Positions 1-10,660 of a stretch of DNA of 64,000 nt are shown one piece after another. A program made the position numbers and the translations under genes. Source of the stretch: Progne subis subis (lineage: Eukaryota > Chordata > Aves > Passeriformes > Hirundinidae). How positions within the stretch are numbered: the first letter of the stretch is position 1; each line of letters opens with the position of its first letter. The stretch lies in assembly GCA_022316685.1 (NCBI GenBank), contig JAKJHU010000990.1:1-64000 (forward strand). The letters are read 5' to 3'. The notes under the pieces were generated by a model that saw only the letters and a list, made by a program, of their open reading frames with translations, was not told the origin of the DNA and made no database searches.

Positions 1-563
1 ACCCCTGTCTTACCAGCCCAAGATAGGGGGAGCTTGGCTCAGATATCCTGAGTGGTCCTGGGTTGGGTTTTTCTGGTTGGGATGTTTGGAGAAGTAAGAA
101 CTCCAAAGCTGTGTGGAAAATGCCCTTGGGGGACATGGGGGTCCCAGTGGTGGCTGCTGGCAGAGGCAGCCTGGAGGAGCAGAGCCCTGTGTCCCCCAGG
201 ACCCCAGATGCTGGGGAGCACTGCAATTTGCAGGACCTCAACAGCTTGGAGAAGGGCAGGGGGTACTCCTTGGAGCCCCTGCACCCCAAAGCAGTGAATA
301 AGTGGAGAAGGGACCCTGGGACCCAAAACCCCAGCATTCCTAAATAGAAAATGGAAAAGGGGGGAGCTTTTCAGATTCTTGGGATTCTCAGCAGCCTGGG
401 GAGGGCAGGGAGACCAGTGACAGGAAACTCAGAAAGGAAATTTTGGGCTGCTCTTGGTGTTTGATAGGTTTAGGGACTCCAGATGTCTGGTGACTTGTAG
501 AGATGGACTTGAGCAGAGGGACATTCAAACAACATGCTCATCCCTTGCTTTTGCCCAAACCAG
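1..563. other. 5' flank of ZNF-1, nothing recognised
   Basis: Non-coding sequence ahead of the first recognisable zinc-finger exon. Short open frames on both strands overlap each other and show no family resemblance. A pyrimidine-containing stretch followed by CAG at 561-563 could be the splice acceptor of the first coding exon. Unlike ZNF-2, no CpG island is seen here; if one existed it lies outside the window. Confidence 0.4.
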
Positions 564-589
564 GATTTCCCATTCCCAAACCTTGTCCG

Positions 590-1426
590 ATGGAGGAGGA
601 GGCTGTGAGAAAGAGGAAGATTCCCAGGGACAGCCAGGCAGGTGAGGAGGAAGTCAGTGCCCCTTTCCCCTCTCTCCTGCTCCATCTCCCAGCCCAGCAT
701 GGCCTCGGCTGCAGGACAACCCTGCCAATGCCGTCTGCCGGGATGTGTTGGGAGAATCTCCTTCCCCTTCCCTGTGGCACAGAGGCAAATCTCATCCTCT
801 CCTTGTCCTTCCACCCCTAGACAAGGAGCTGAGGATGGAGACCAGGGAGGACAAATCCCTGCAGCAGAACCTCGTGGAAGAGGCCGTTTTGAGCAGCTCC
901 ATGGCAGAGGAATCCAGTGGGGAGGAAAAGATACAGAGATCTTGTGGGAGGAGGGGTTCCAAACCCATTCCAGGGTGCTCTGAGGCGAAAGACCCACCCT
1001 GTGCCAGGAAAGTGGACAGAGTTCAGCCAGAGCAACACCCCTGTCCAGCACCAGATCATTTACACCAGGGAGAGGCCCTACGAATGTTCCGAGTGCAGGA
1101 AGAGGTTTCAGACCAGCTCCAATCTCCTCCAGCACCAGCAGATTCACACAGAGGAGACGCCCTTCCGCTGCCCCGACTGCAGGAAGGGCTTCAAGCGCAA
1201 CTTCCACCTCATCAGGCACCGGCGCATCCACTGGGAGAGGCCCTACGAGTGTCCCCAGTGTGGGAAGAGCTTCACCCGGAGGTCTCACCTGAGCCACAAC
1301 AACGAGGCACCGGTAAGGGAATCCCTGCGAGTGCCCCGACTGTGGGGAAAGCTTCCTGCACTGCTCCAACTCCATCCCCCATCAGGAGACCCACATTGCA
1401 AAGACAGTGGGCTGGTGGTCATTTAG
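590..1426 (+). pseudogene. C2H2 zinc-finger gene (ZNF-1), frameshifted
   Basis: Two-exon avian C2H2 zinc-finger gene, presumably once a nuclear DNA-binding protein. Exon 1 (ATG at 590, donor GTGAGG at 642) encodes a short basic peptide starting [10 protein letters not shown]. Exon 2 begins after an acceptor AG at 819-820 and joins in phase to give [11 protein letters not shown]. Fingers seen from about 1075 include [20 protein letters not shown] and [10 protein letters not shown]. Compared with ZNF-2, one base is missing near 987 (after TGCTCTGAGG) and one near 1021 (AGAG-TTCAGC), so exon 2 starts in one frame and the fingers lie in another. The third finger has lost its last histidine region, and a fourth, degenerate finger follows in a further frame. 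The linker before finger 3 is also shortened. Only three fingers are usable, far fewer than in ZNF-2. Called a pseudogene; indel-type assembly errors are a less likely explanation. Confidence 0.8.
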
Positions 1427-1430
1427 TTTG

Positions 1431-2939
1431 GTGGTTCATGATATTCTTTTGATTCATCTTCCTCCCTTTTAAACCAGCAAAATTGGGCTGAAAATCAACA
1501 AGTTCATCAAAGGCATCTCAATGCTCGCTTTTTACTTGTGTTTCTAAAGAATCTGGCATTCCAGATGATACTTGGGAGGATTTGGGGGTATTTGGTGTGC
1601 TTGTCTCCATTTCTTATCGCTCAAAGAGACAAGAGGGTTTGATCTGTCACCTCAAAAACACTCATTGCCAATGAAAACTACTCAATCCCACCCCAAAATT
1701 ATTTAATTCCTCAGCCCCTCAGTGTGGAATGGGGTTGGAAAGGGGTTGGGCAAAGTGGGATGCAGATCAGGAGGGGTGAGGTGAGCATTGGGTGGGGCAG
1801 GATGGGTGGGATGGGGATTGGGAGGGTGGGATGGGAGAAATAGTTTGGGAAGGGGGTCTTGGTGTCCAGGAGAGCTGGGATGGGTTTGGGTGGGGATTGG
1901 GAGGGTGTGGTGAAGTCTGGAATGAGACACCCACAGGTCTGGGATGATGAAGGGAGGGGGAACCTGTTCTTGAGTGAGTTTTTGGGTATTCCACGTTCTT
2001 GAAGAGATTTTGGTGCATCCCAGGTTTCTGAGGTAGTTTTGGGATGGTCACTGCCCAGCCCCAGCCGTTGCAGCGTCTGGTCCAGCCCCAAAGTGGCTGC
2101 CAAGCCCCTGGCACCCTGAAAACCCCACCTGTGAGAGGGGCCAGAGCAGGTCAGGCTGTGACATGGCTGTGACAGTGACATGTCCCACAGCCCCGGAGCT
2201 CACAGCAGCTGAGATGGCACTGGTTCCAAGGCCCATTTGTGGATCTCCCTCTCTCTTCTCTCCTGGCATCCTCTTCTCAAAATCTGGATACCTTGAAGTT
2301 GCAGGGTTTAGAGTTTTCTGAGTCAGTGCTTTGTGAAGTGCCTTACCATAATTCCAGGTTTAATAGAAGTTATAAGCTATGTTAAATACTATTCCTCTGT
2401 AAATGGTTAAGTCATAGTTTCTAAGTTCGGATAAATACTGTCAAGTGCTGTTCTTTTGCTAAATGTGAAGTTGAAGGTGTAAGTTCAGGTTCGGGTATAA
2501 GTCAAGTCCTGTTAATTTGGAGCTCTGTGACGCTTTTAGGCCGTGTTCCTTTTATCCTTGCCCTCACTGTGCCCTTGTCACACACACACAGGGACAGTCC
2601 TCAGTTCCTTTCTGGTTTGATTGCCTGGATTTTGTTTGGTTCTGTTGTTGCTTTCCTTCCTTGCTGTGCCTGAAGTGTCCAGTCATGGAGAGAGTGACTC
2701 TTGCAAGGAATTTTGTCATGCCTCACCACCTGTGCTCCTAACTGGTGATTTTTGTCAAATATGCTCATCTGCTACAATTATAGAACTGTATTCACCCTTT
2801 GGGGACTGGGCCTTTAGTGGACATTTTCCATATCTGGCCCTTGGAGGCCTCCAATAAAGATCAGCCTTTCTATTACCTCCTCTATAATATTATCTCCAAG
2901 GCTGTTACTTTATTTCTGAGTTCCTGAAGGCATCCACAC
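1431..2939. other. Intergenic, G-rich simple tract, nothing coding
   Basis: 3' flank of ZNF-1. About 1711-1925 is a degenerate G-rich tract built from GGGAT/GGGTGGGAT words, which keeps long but meaningless frames open on the minus strand. From about 2290 to 2940 the sequence is AT-richer and unassigned. An AATAAA lies near 2852 in a context (CCAATAAAGATC) that could be a poly(A) signal of an old LTR or transcript, but no LTR edges could be fixed. Confidence 0.4.
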
Positions 2940-3175
2940 AGCCGGCCTCATGGCACCAGGAGAGCTCTGTGACACAAGGACATCTTGGGGAACCAAGTGT
3001 CCACTGCAAACACAGCGGGGCCTCATGGAAGCCAGGTGCCACTTGGATAGTGCCAGGGCACGTGGAGCTCAGTGTCCACTGTGACACAGCACAGCCCCAT
3101 GGAACCCAGCAGAGCACTGTGACAACAGGGAATCTCATGGATGCAAGGCTCTCCTTGGGCAAAGTGGGGCCTCCT
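2940..3175. repeat. Minisatellite, about 40-bp degenerate units
   Basis: Imperfect tandem units containing the words CATGGAACC/CATGGCACC and CACTGTGACA, spaced roughly 40 bp apart. It reads as the reverse complement of the larger array at 23640-24130, which carries GGTTCCATG and TGTCACAGTG words. It directly precedes a fragment of an olfactory-receptor gene. Confidence 0.5.
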
Positions 3176-3177
3176 AG

Positions 3178-3228
3178 GACACAAAGCCTTTTCCACGTGC
3201 CTCCCTCGCCTGGCTGTGGTGTCCTTGT
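3178..3228 (+). pseudogene. Olfactory receptor TM6 fragment
   Basis: About 50 bp translate as HKAFSTCLPRLAVVSLF, the junction of intracellular loop 3 and TM6 that is diagnostic of the OR14-like receptors in this window (HKAFSTCLPHLAVVSLF in OR-3). The similarity stops abruptly where a probable LTR begins. It is a relic of a further OR copy. Confidence 0.65.
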
Positions 3229-3629
3229 TCTGGAAAAAAGAGAGTCAGAGACTTGCTGTTTTTGTATGTTTCTTTATTATCAAGCTTGGCCTTGGGGGAG
3301 AGCTTGCTTGCTCCCTTGGCAACGTGGAGGAGGAGGTACACACAGCTTCACTTCACAGCAAAGCTGGGGACTCCCACCCCCCTCACGGGCTTTTTCCCTT
3401 GCCGGGGAGTCCGTTTCGCGTCGCTGATCAGGGGTCATCCAGCGATGGGGGACTCCTTCTCAGGTCACGGCGACTAAATAAAGCTGCTTCGGCGGACCCC
3501 CGTACTTCTTGCACAGTCTAAAGTGCGACTTCAGTCCTGGATTTTACTTTGGTTCCCTGCTTTTCAGAGTCTCTTGTTCCTGAGTTGTTCCCAGAATTCC
3601 AGTGTTCTTTTTATTTGCATATTCAGACA
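3220..3629 (-). mobile_element. Probable solo LTR, unclassified
   Basis: Read on the minus strand the segment starts TGTCTGAATATGC and ends with CAAGGACA, i.e. TG...CA with inverted TGTC/GACA tips. It contains an AATAAA (CTTGATAATAAAGAAAC) shortly before the 3' end, as expected for R-U5. No matching target duplication was found (CTGTGG left, CTATCC right), so the edges are uncertain. Confidence 0.4.
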
Positions 3630-3827
3630 CTATCCGGCGAATGGGAGCAGAGATACAGGTAATAAGGTGAATTCTTAATTAACTAACAAGTAAATAAGGT
3701 GATTAATCAATATTAAAACAGGAATAAGGCAAATTCTTTAAACAGAACTAGCATTAACAATCTTAATGGAATTACTTAACAATTAAGTAACTAAAACATA
3801 GAACATTTGAATAGAACCTGTTTATAA
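3630..3827. other. AT-rich spacer
   Basis: AT-rich sequence with several TTAATTAA-like words and no coding signal, lying between the probable LTR and the outer end of the inverted duplication. Confidence 0.4.
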
Positions 3828-4504
3828 CAGCTGGGCATGAACAGAGCTCCTGCACTTGCATTTCCCGCTGCTGTGCAACCAAAGCTGAGGGACTTGGAAC
3901 TGCCTGAATGCAAAAACTGGAATATGAGCCTCTCTCAAAGGGGAAATCTCCCCGTCCTGTGCCAGCCCGTGCCAATGCTGCCATTCTCTGCTGCTGCTGG
4001 GGCACTCGGGGCTCTGGCTGAGCAGGAAAGGTGACCCTGAGCCAGGAGCTGTCCTTGGCTGCAGCAAAGCCTTGGCACACAAAGACCTTCCTGGTGCTGT
4101 GCCCTGGGCCAGGAGGGATTGTGCCACCAGAGCTGAGCCTAAATTTCTTCTCCCAGGCAGCTTTAGGGCACAGAACATGGAGAAGGCAGAGCTGACTCTC
4201 AGCTTTCCACAGTCTTCCAGAAGGATCCTGTGTGGGAAGAAGTCTGGGAGCAGGGCTTACATGTGAGGGTAGGGAAATTCAGAGCCCTTTTCTCCCCTGT
4301 GGCCTTGAGGGTCTGCATTTCCGATGGCCCTGCCGCTGCCAAAGGGGCCTTTTTCACTCAGCTGAGAACAGTTCTGCTGAAAGCCTGTCCTAAACCTGCT
4401 TTTCCAGCAAATGTGCACAACGAGTCCTCATTTTTTGCAGCCCCAGGTCTTGTGTGCCTGCAAGTGTGAGAAGTGACTGATGCAATAGCTCTGCTGGGAG
4501 GAAG

Positions 4505-4766
4505 TTCTCTTTTTCTTGTTTGCTTTTCTGTTTGTATTTTTGTTTGGTTTAGTTTATTTTTCTGTTCTTTTGATGAGTTTGTTGCTTTCTGGGAGAGCTT
4601 TTTTAATTTTGGTTTGTTTGTTTTTTTTTTTTATTTTGGTTCTTTTTTTTGTTGGTGGGAATTTTTGGTTTTGTATGTATTATGCGTATTTTATATTTTG
4701 TGGGGGTTTTGTTGTTGTTGTTATTGTTTTTGTTTCATTTTTGTTTTTGTTTTTGTTTTTGTTTTA
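4505..4766. repeat. T-rich (TTTTG)n low-complexity tract
   Basis: Long poly-T/TTTTG-type tract, mate of the A-rich tract at 42066-42340 in the other arm. It opens a spurious frame full of Phe, Val and Leu that should not be annotated as a membrane protein. Confidence 0.8.
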
Positions 4767-5109
4767 ATTAACTCTCCCTGTCAGCCCTGGTCAGAGCTCT
4801 GTAACTCTATGTGACACTTGCCTGTGGCACTGTGGAGGTGGCCAGGGGGACCTTCCCCGAGCTGTGTGCACAGCAATGCACATCAGCCCAGGCCGGGGGT
4901 GCTCAGTGCCCGCTCAGTTTTGCTGTCTGGCTGTGGCTCTGGACGCTTCCCTTGGAGCGTCTCCAGGCAGGGAACGTTGGAGCTGTCCCCACCGTGGTGT
5001 CACAGAGAGGGGAACGCTGGGGCTGTGCCGCTCCTGCCCCGGCCCCAAGAGCTCTGCCAGCGCCTGGAGGAGACACAAAGGCTGAGCCCAAGGGTGAGAA
5101 CTGCAGAAG

Positions 5110-5265
5110 GGGCTGAGCTGGGAGGGAGGCAGCGGGATCATGGAGTCCAGGCCCCGGCCCTGCACAGACAGCCCAAGAGTGGCAGCCTGGGCATTCCCGG
5201 GAGCGGTGTCCAAAGGCTCCTGGAGCTGCGGCAGCCTTGCAGCTGTGACCATTGCAGTGGCCGCA
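5110..5265 (-). mobile_element. CR1 LINE 3'-end fragment
   Basis: Reverse complement carries the decayed CR1 3' end wording (GGTCACAGCTG, CTTTGGACA, GGGCTGTCTGTGCAGGGCC and a final TCCCAGCTCAG). Its mate in the right arm is 41560-41720, on the plus strand. Confidence 0.5.
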
Positions 5266-5580
5266 GAGCTCTGGGGAAAGGTCCCGGCCCTGGCTTGGGG
5301 CTGGGCCAGAGCCCAGGGAGCAAATCAACTTGCAGCTGCTGCCCCAGAGCAGGGAAGAGCAGGAATTGCTGGCTGGGAGAGACTCTTGCCAAGGGCCTGC
5401 AGGCCAGGACACAGGCCATGGCTGGACACTGCCTGGGGCCAGGGTGAGCTGGGATGTGGGGATGGACTTGTTCCCTGGGAGGGCGGTGGGGCCCTGGCAC
5501 AGAGTGGGAGGAAAAGCTGCGGCTGCCCTGGAATGGCTGGAAGTGTGCAAGGGCTGGTTGGAGGGGACTTGCTGCCCAGA

Positions 5581-5649
5581 AGGGATGGGATGGGATGGGA
5601 TGGGATGGGATGGGATGGGATGGGATGGGATGGGATGGGATGGGATGGG
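5581..5649. repeat. (GGGAT)n microsatellite, ~14 copies
   Basis: Fourteen nearly perfect TGGGA repeats. The mate in the right arm (40893-41027) is about twice as long and interrupted, so the locus has changed length since the duplication. Confidence 0.95.
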
Positions 5650-5929
5650 GCAGTGTAATGTGGGATGTATTGCAGTGTGGGGTGGAAATTTGGGAGGGTA
5701 GGGATTGCAATGGGGGATGAGGGGTTTGGGCTCTGGAGTAGGGGAGTAGAGAGAGGGAAATCAAGAAGCAGTTTTTAAAGGCTGCTGGTGCTTTTAGGAA
5801 TTTTGGGGCCTGGAAGTGTCTTGTGGGAGGTTGCCTTGAAATTGGGAAGGCTGAGTTTAAGGTGTGTGCTGTGCAGGGCTGAGGTAGAGTGGCAGTGATT
5901 TTGGGAGGGTAAGGGTACCTGCTCCCAAG

Positions 5930-6000
5930 AAAGAAAGAAAGAAAGAAATGAGAGAGAAAGAAGAAAGGAGGAAGGAAAAAGGAGGGAAGGAAGGAAGGAT
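5930..6000. repeat. GA-rich microsatellite abutting LTR
   Basis: GAAA/GGAA repeats that run straight into the outer LTR of the provirus. The last bases of that LTR are missing in the same way in both arms. Confidence 0.9.
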
Positions 6001-6824
6001 TTTAAATGAAGCTCTATATGTCTAATTTAATAAGCAACAAAGTTGAATTTAGCAGCAATGCAATTTTATTTAAGTAGGATTTTATAATCAAGCATATACA
6101 AAAATTGGCAGTGATTAATTAAAGATAAGTACTGTTTGGATAAAGCATAAGCAAAAATGACCGGGTACTGAGGGGGGCTTCTCACCCTACCTCACGTACA
6201 AAACAAAGCAGTCTAACTTAAACTTACATAATTTATGCTAATACATATTCATTAATATTTCCGTGAATCTCCTCCTATTTTCAGTTCTTAAAATCTACAT
6301 CACTATATACATAGCTCATGCTCCACTTGTTGTTAGGGGGTCTTCTTGGCTTTTTGTTGGTCTTCTTCAGAGGAAGGCTCAGCATCTTCCTCACATCCTA
6401 TGAATAGCCTTACTGGTTGCACGTGCACTCTAAGTTTTGTGTTATACATAACTAAGCATTATGTTCCAAAAAGTAATTATTTCATGGATCAAACCACCAC
6501 CCAAACTCCCTACCTTGGAAAGTCCCAACTTTGTCCATCTCAAGGCCAGTTCTATCTTAAGACATCCTGATCCCATCACATCTGCAAAGGGCCCATCTCC
6601 CTACCTTGGAGTAGTCCCAGCTTTGGCCAATCCAGCTTTGAAACTCTTGCTTATCTCAAACTGCATCCTGTATCTTATTTTTCTCATGTAGCATCTGCCA
6701 AGGGGCCCATCTGCTTTGTAACACTACTCACATCTACTTTTTCCTTTACTACTTTATAAAATTTTAAAAATATATTTTAAAATGATACAATTACAATTAG
6801 CATGAATCATTTTCATTTATTACA
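6001..6824 (-). repeat. Provirus A 3' LTR
   Basis: About 824 bp; in minus orientation it starts TGTAATAAATGAAAATG right after a purine tract. It contains AATAAA close to its end. The terminal ACA present in the 5' LTR is missing, the LTR running into the GA-rich microsatellite after TTCATTTAAAA. The same truncation is seen in provirus B. Confidence 0.85.
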
Positions 6825-6845
6825 TTTCCCCCATTTCTCTTTTTA
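6825..6845 (-). other. Polypurine tract of provirus A
   Basis: Reads AAAAAGAGAAATGGGGGAAA on the minus strand, immediately before the 3' LTR, the usual site for plus-strand DNA priming in retroviruses. Confidence 0.75.
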
Positions 6846-6883
6846 ATCATATTGATTCATGCTTTTTAATTAAAACTGAATCT

Positions 6884-9106
6884 CATTTCTTCTATATTCC
6901 CAATAATCCAGGTTTCTACACTCTCTCATTTCAGCCTCTAATTTTTCTAACATCTCCCATGCTGCATCAAACTTTTCACATTCCTTCTCAAATTTGGTTG
7001 ACATCTCTTGTGCTAGAGTAGTCTCTTATGTTCAGTCAACATCTCTTCAGGTCCTTCTTTTGAGTGCGAGTAGGTCTAGCTTTTAAATACATCAAAGGAT
7101 TTGGTTTCCCTTTTGCTGCCAATTCTGGATCAATGGGCATTGCTGTCCTTTGCACTCCTTGTATCACTGGGTGGATTAGTCTAAGAAGACATGGAATCAT
7201 GCATGGTAAGAATAACAATCCTAATCCAGAACATAACAGCATAAATCCCACCTTCTTCCACCAGGCTCCTCCAAAGAGGTTATCCCACCAATCTTGTTTT
7301 AGAATAGAATTCCACTTTTGAACAGGTATGTGCCACCTTTAATTTCTTCAGCAAGTTTTGTGATGGCTTCCCCATGATCATCTCTCTCCACACAGCACTC
7401 AGATTCCTTAAATCTTCCTCAAACTCCCCCTTCTTCAGCCAACAGATAATCTAGGGCAATTCTGGTTTGATATACAAATGCTCACATTTGTGAATGCTGC
7501 TTGGCCAGTAACTTTAGGGCATCAGAAGTATGGTTTGATACAACCTCCACTACCGCCTGGAGTCTTATCAACCGATTCAATAAATTGGGGTCCTATATCC
7601 CCAAGATCCATCCTCAGCCCAAGTTGCTGGGTCATAATATGCATGATTCTTTCTGCAGGCCATTCTTCTTCCCCCCATTCCTGGTTTCCCCCTGCCTTTG
7701 GGAAGTCGAGGTTTAAATCTCTTTTTTCCTTTCTAGAGTCTCATCAAGTGGTGTTCCCAGCATATTGCTCCTAGACCTTGGGATGATGAAGAAGGAGGGT
7801 CGTATAACTCCTAAGGTACAGGTTCCCTCCCACTTTCGAGGTAATTCACTCTATGCTCATTGCCCACAAATCCAATAGATTCCATCAGGGGCTTTCCATT
7901 TACTGTCTGTTTTTCTTGTTCCCAATAGGATTTTAGGTCTTTTTTTTGGATTGGTAGGTTAGCTCCAGGACTTTTATGCCAGCACAAATCAGTTTGATTA
8001 TTCCACTCAATTCATTTCCTTTGTTATTCCCCAATACCCAGTAAAAGTTTTTGGTCGCAGGTCTTAGTTTTATTATCCAAATTAACTACTAAAGTAGATA
8101 TACAAGGAGTATATCCTACTACTTCATTATATTTCCTTCCTTCTCAAGTCATACAGACTGTTCCAATTACTTGATGACTCAAAATCCATCCTTCAGGTGT
8201 TTTAATGTCTTGAAATTTGAGTATGATTCCATTTGAAAAATTGTTCTGGAGCTAGACTCTCACCTCTCCACAGCCATCTTTCAGCCATTCCAAGTCCCCC
8301 ACAGATCCAGCATTGGATAATCCTAATTCCGTAGCAATTTCTTGCATCAAAGCTACAAAAAGGTTCTTAGTTGAGGTTGTCAAATCCCAGTTGCTATACT
8401 GCTGTTTAATTGTTCATACAGCTTATCCAGTTCCTTTAATTCTTTCCCTATGGCTTTTTCTTATTTCTTTTGTTTCTTTTTTTTGTTTTTTTTTTTTTTT
8501 TTTTCCTTAGTGCTGTACCTCCTATACCTATACTTGGATCATTCCCATTCTCATCTTTCTCAAAACAACAAAAAATTTCATATGAGGACAGATTTGATCC
8601 TATAAGGATAAGGAGCTGGTCGTTAAATAATTTTTCCCTACCCAATCCATTTTTCTATTTTTAACACAAACATCTATAAAATTGCTGTGATCGTAGCAGG
8701 CAGCATTAACATGTGGATGTGCCACGAACACAAATTCCATCTTGTCCTTGACCCACATGGAGTGATGGCATTTATTAAGGGATCAGCATTATTGGGACTT
8801 TGTTTTTCATAGATTGTTCTCTCATTGCCCACACTTGTGCTGCTTGTTTTATTATTGTTTGTTCCTGCATTGCTCATTCCCTTCTCTCATGGACTCTGTC
8901 CAGAGTGGCTCCATAGTTTTGGCCAGTTGCCAAGGGCATCACACAAACACAGTGAAAATAATCCTCAGGAGTTTTGACTTTCTACCATCCTCAAGGCCCT
9001 TTGGGTTGCAGCCAAGGGCCAAGATGTCAGGATTCTTGGCAGCAAAGTTTATATCCTGGGATCTAGTCACTGGTGCATTTGGTCTCACTGGTACCCTTGG
9101 CCTCAT
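6884..9106 (-). pseudogene. env: Class I retroviral env, provirus A (broken)
   Basis: Surface/transmembrane glycoprotein gene, decayed. The ATG near 9106 opens a leader with a hydrophobic signal region (LRIIFTVFV). The transmembrane part shows the immunosuppressive-type heptad region, a CC pair preceded by seven residues, and at the minus-strand ORF 7251-7036 a membrane anchor (LLCSGLGLLFLPCMIPCLL) plus a short tail that is cut early by a 2-bp loss relative to B. The first cysteine of the C-x7-CC motif is a TGA, as in B. Many stops and frameshifts make it non-functional. Class assignment rests on motif layout only. Confidence 0.75.
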
Positions 9107-10660
9107 GTTTGTTTCAAGGATGGCACAGATTACTCACAGTTCTCGCAGCACTGCCCTCTCTCTCTCTCTCCTGGGTTAGTCAGCTACTTCTTTTTAGTCT
9201 AAACCACCAAAGCTCTGGAGATGTGCCAACCACAATAAGATTTGCTTTTTCACTACTTCAGTTAACAACCTGATTTGTTGGTAGCTTTTTGCTCCAAATT
9301 GGGATTATTATTAAGTTTTCATTGCCACCAATAGGCACATTCGCAATGCCAATTCACATAGAAATGTGTCAAGTGTGGCACACAAATTCCTTCTCCACAG
9401 CAACTGTTAATTATGATACAGTGGTCTATAATACTATGAATTGTTTGCTCTCTTACCTGCTCAAAAGCTAATATAGTAAAAATCATTGGTCTAAATTTTC
9501 TATTATTGAACTGCTGCATAAAAGGTTCCATCTTCATATCTCAAAGGTGTTCCAAAAAAAACACTGAAAAGCTTTTTAAAGTTAACTGTTCACGCATGCA
9601 ATCTAAGCAAGTTAAACAAATCAATTGTCTCTCTCTTTCTTCTGCTCTTGTTATCTCCACCACAAATTAAGGCAAAGCGTACAAATAACACAAACCCATG
9701 GGCGACACTCTAAGCCATGCTTAGTACACTCCCAGTGTGTTACTTGTTCTTGGACTCTTTTAGTAACAGGTGTTACCAGTCTCTTTTTCTGGAATTGTAG
9801 TTCCTCAATGAAATCTGTTAGTGTTAGTCATGAGGGCCTCTTAAAAGATTTTCAATTTTCAGGCTGTTCCCATTGATCAAGGAAGTGTCTAATCCCTTCC
9901 CATGGCATTGTTCTGCCTCCAAACTCAATGGAGTTGCTGTTGACAGCCAATCCAGAATGCCTAATTTTTCTAATAAATTAAAACACAAACCTTTAATTGT
10001 AACTATCAAAGGAGTTTTATAACCTGAACAGGTTAAGCAAGACAATTTATCTTTTTCTTGTTTCTGGGAATCCTGCTATATCCATCTTACTTTTATTATC
10101 CTTTGTTGTTCCTGCAGTGTTGAAAGCCACTATTGTTCCATGTGATACGCTAAATAAATAATGCTCTTTGTACTTGATCTTCTATTATAAAGTATCAATG
10201 TTGATCTGTGCTAAAACCCAATTTTGCATTCTAAAGTCTCACTCTACTCTACTAAAACATCATATACAATTAATCATAAAAGCTACATCTCTTTGGTCCC
10301 AAGGTACAGTTGTTCTGTGCCAATGTCTTTGTCTCAGCCACTTCATGGTCACTGCTTTACACCGCTCACACTGATGACCGTGTTTGCAGCAACCTTGCTG
10401 AAACATGGAAACTTCTCTCTGCGGGATGGCAGCTTCTGACCTTTCTGTACTAAGGATATCTTGAATATCCTGGGGCTGGGTTATTCTTTCAATATGTGGG
10501 TGGCACACCAAATGTATTGCAGCATTATGTGAAATCCACAGCCGAAAACGATTTTCCAAGTGAGCTATAGCTCTGGGACAAATACTCGCTTCAGCCATGG
10601 CGGGATTAATTACAGTTTTACTTAAACTGTATTTTGGACCTCAATAAAAAGTTTAATCAA
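9107..10660 (-). pseudogene. Pol-env interval with Cys/His-rich ORFs (A)
   Basis: Interval where integrase would be expected. The best ORF (10598-10260, 112 codons) starts MAEASI and holds the motif CCKHGHQCERC. It is the counterpart of the ORF at 35439 in B but is cut short by TGA where B has CGA. Further in, a conserved stretch contains ECTKHGLECRPWVCVIC, and another ORF (9537-9319) starts MKMEPF and ends in a cysteine-rich patch (CCGEGICVPHLTHF, NWHCECA). No HHCC finger or D,D-35-E pattern of an integrase could be found in any frame. Function unknown; these could be accessory genes or remnants of captured sequence. Confidence 0.55.

Noticed and set aside
4473..4814. Hydrophobic Phe/Val-rich frame resembling a membrane protein
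   Set aside because: Translation of a (TTTTG)n low-complexity tract; the other arm has the same tract with different frames.
5140..5701. Frames with WDGMGWDGM repeats
   Set aside because: Translation of the (GGGAT)n microsatellite.
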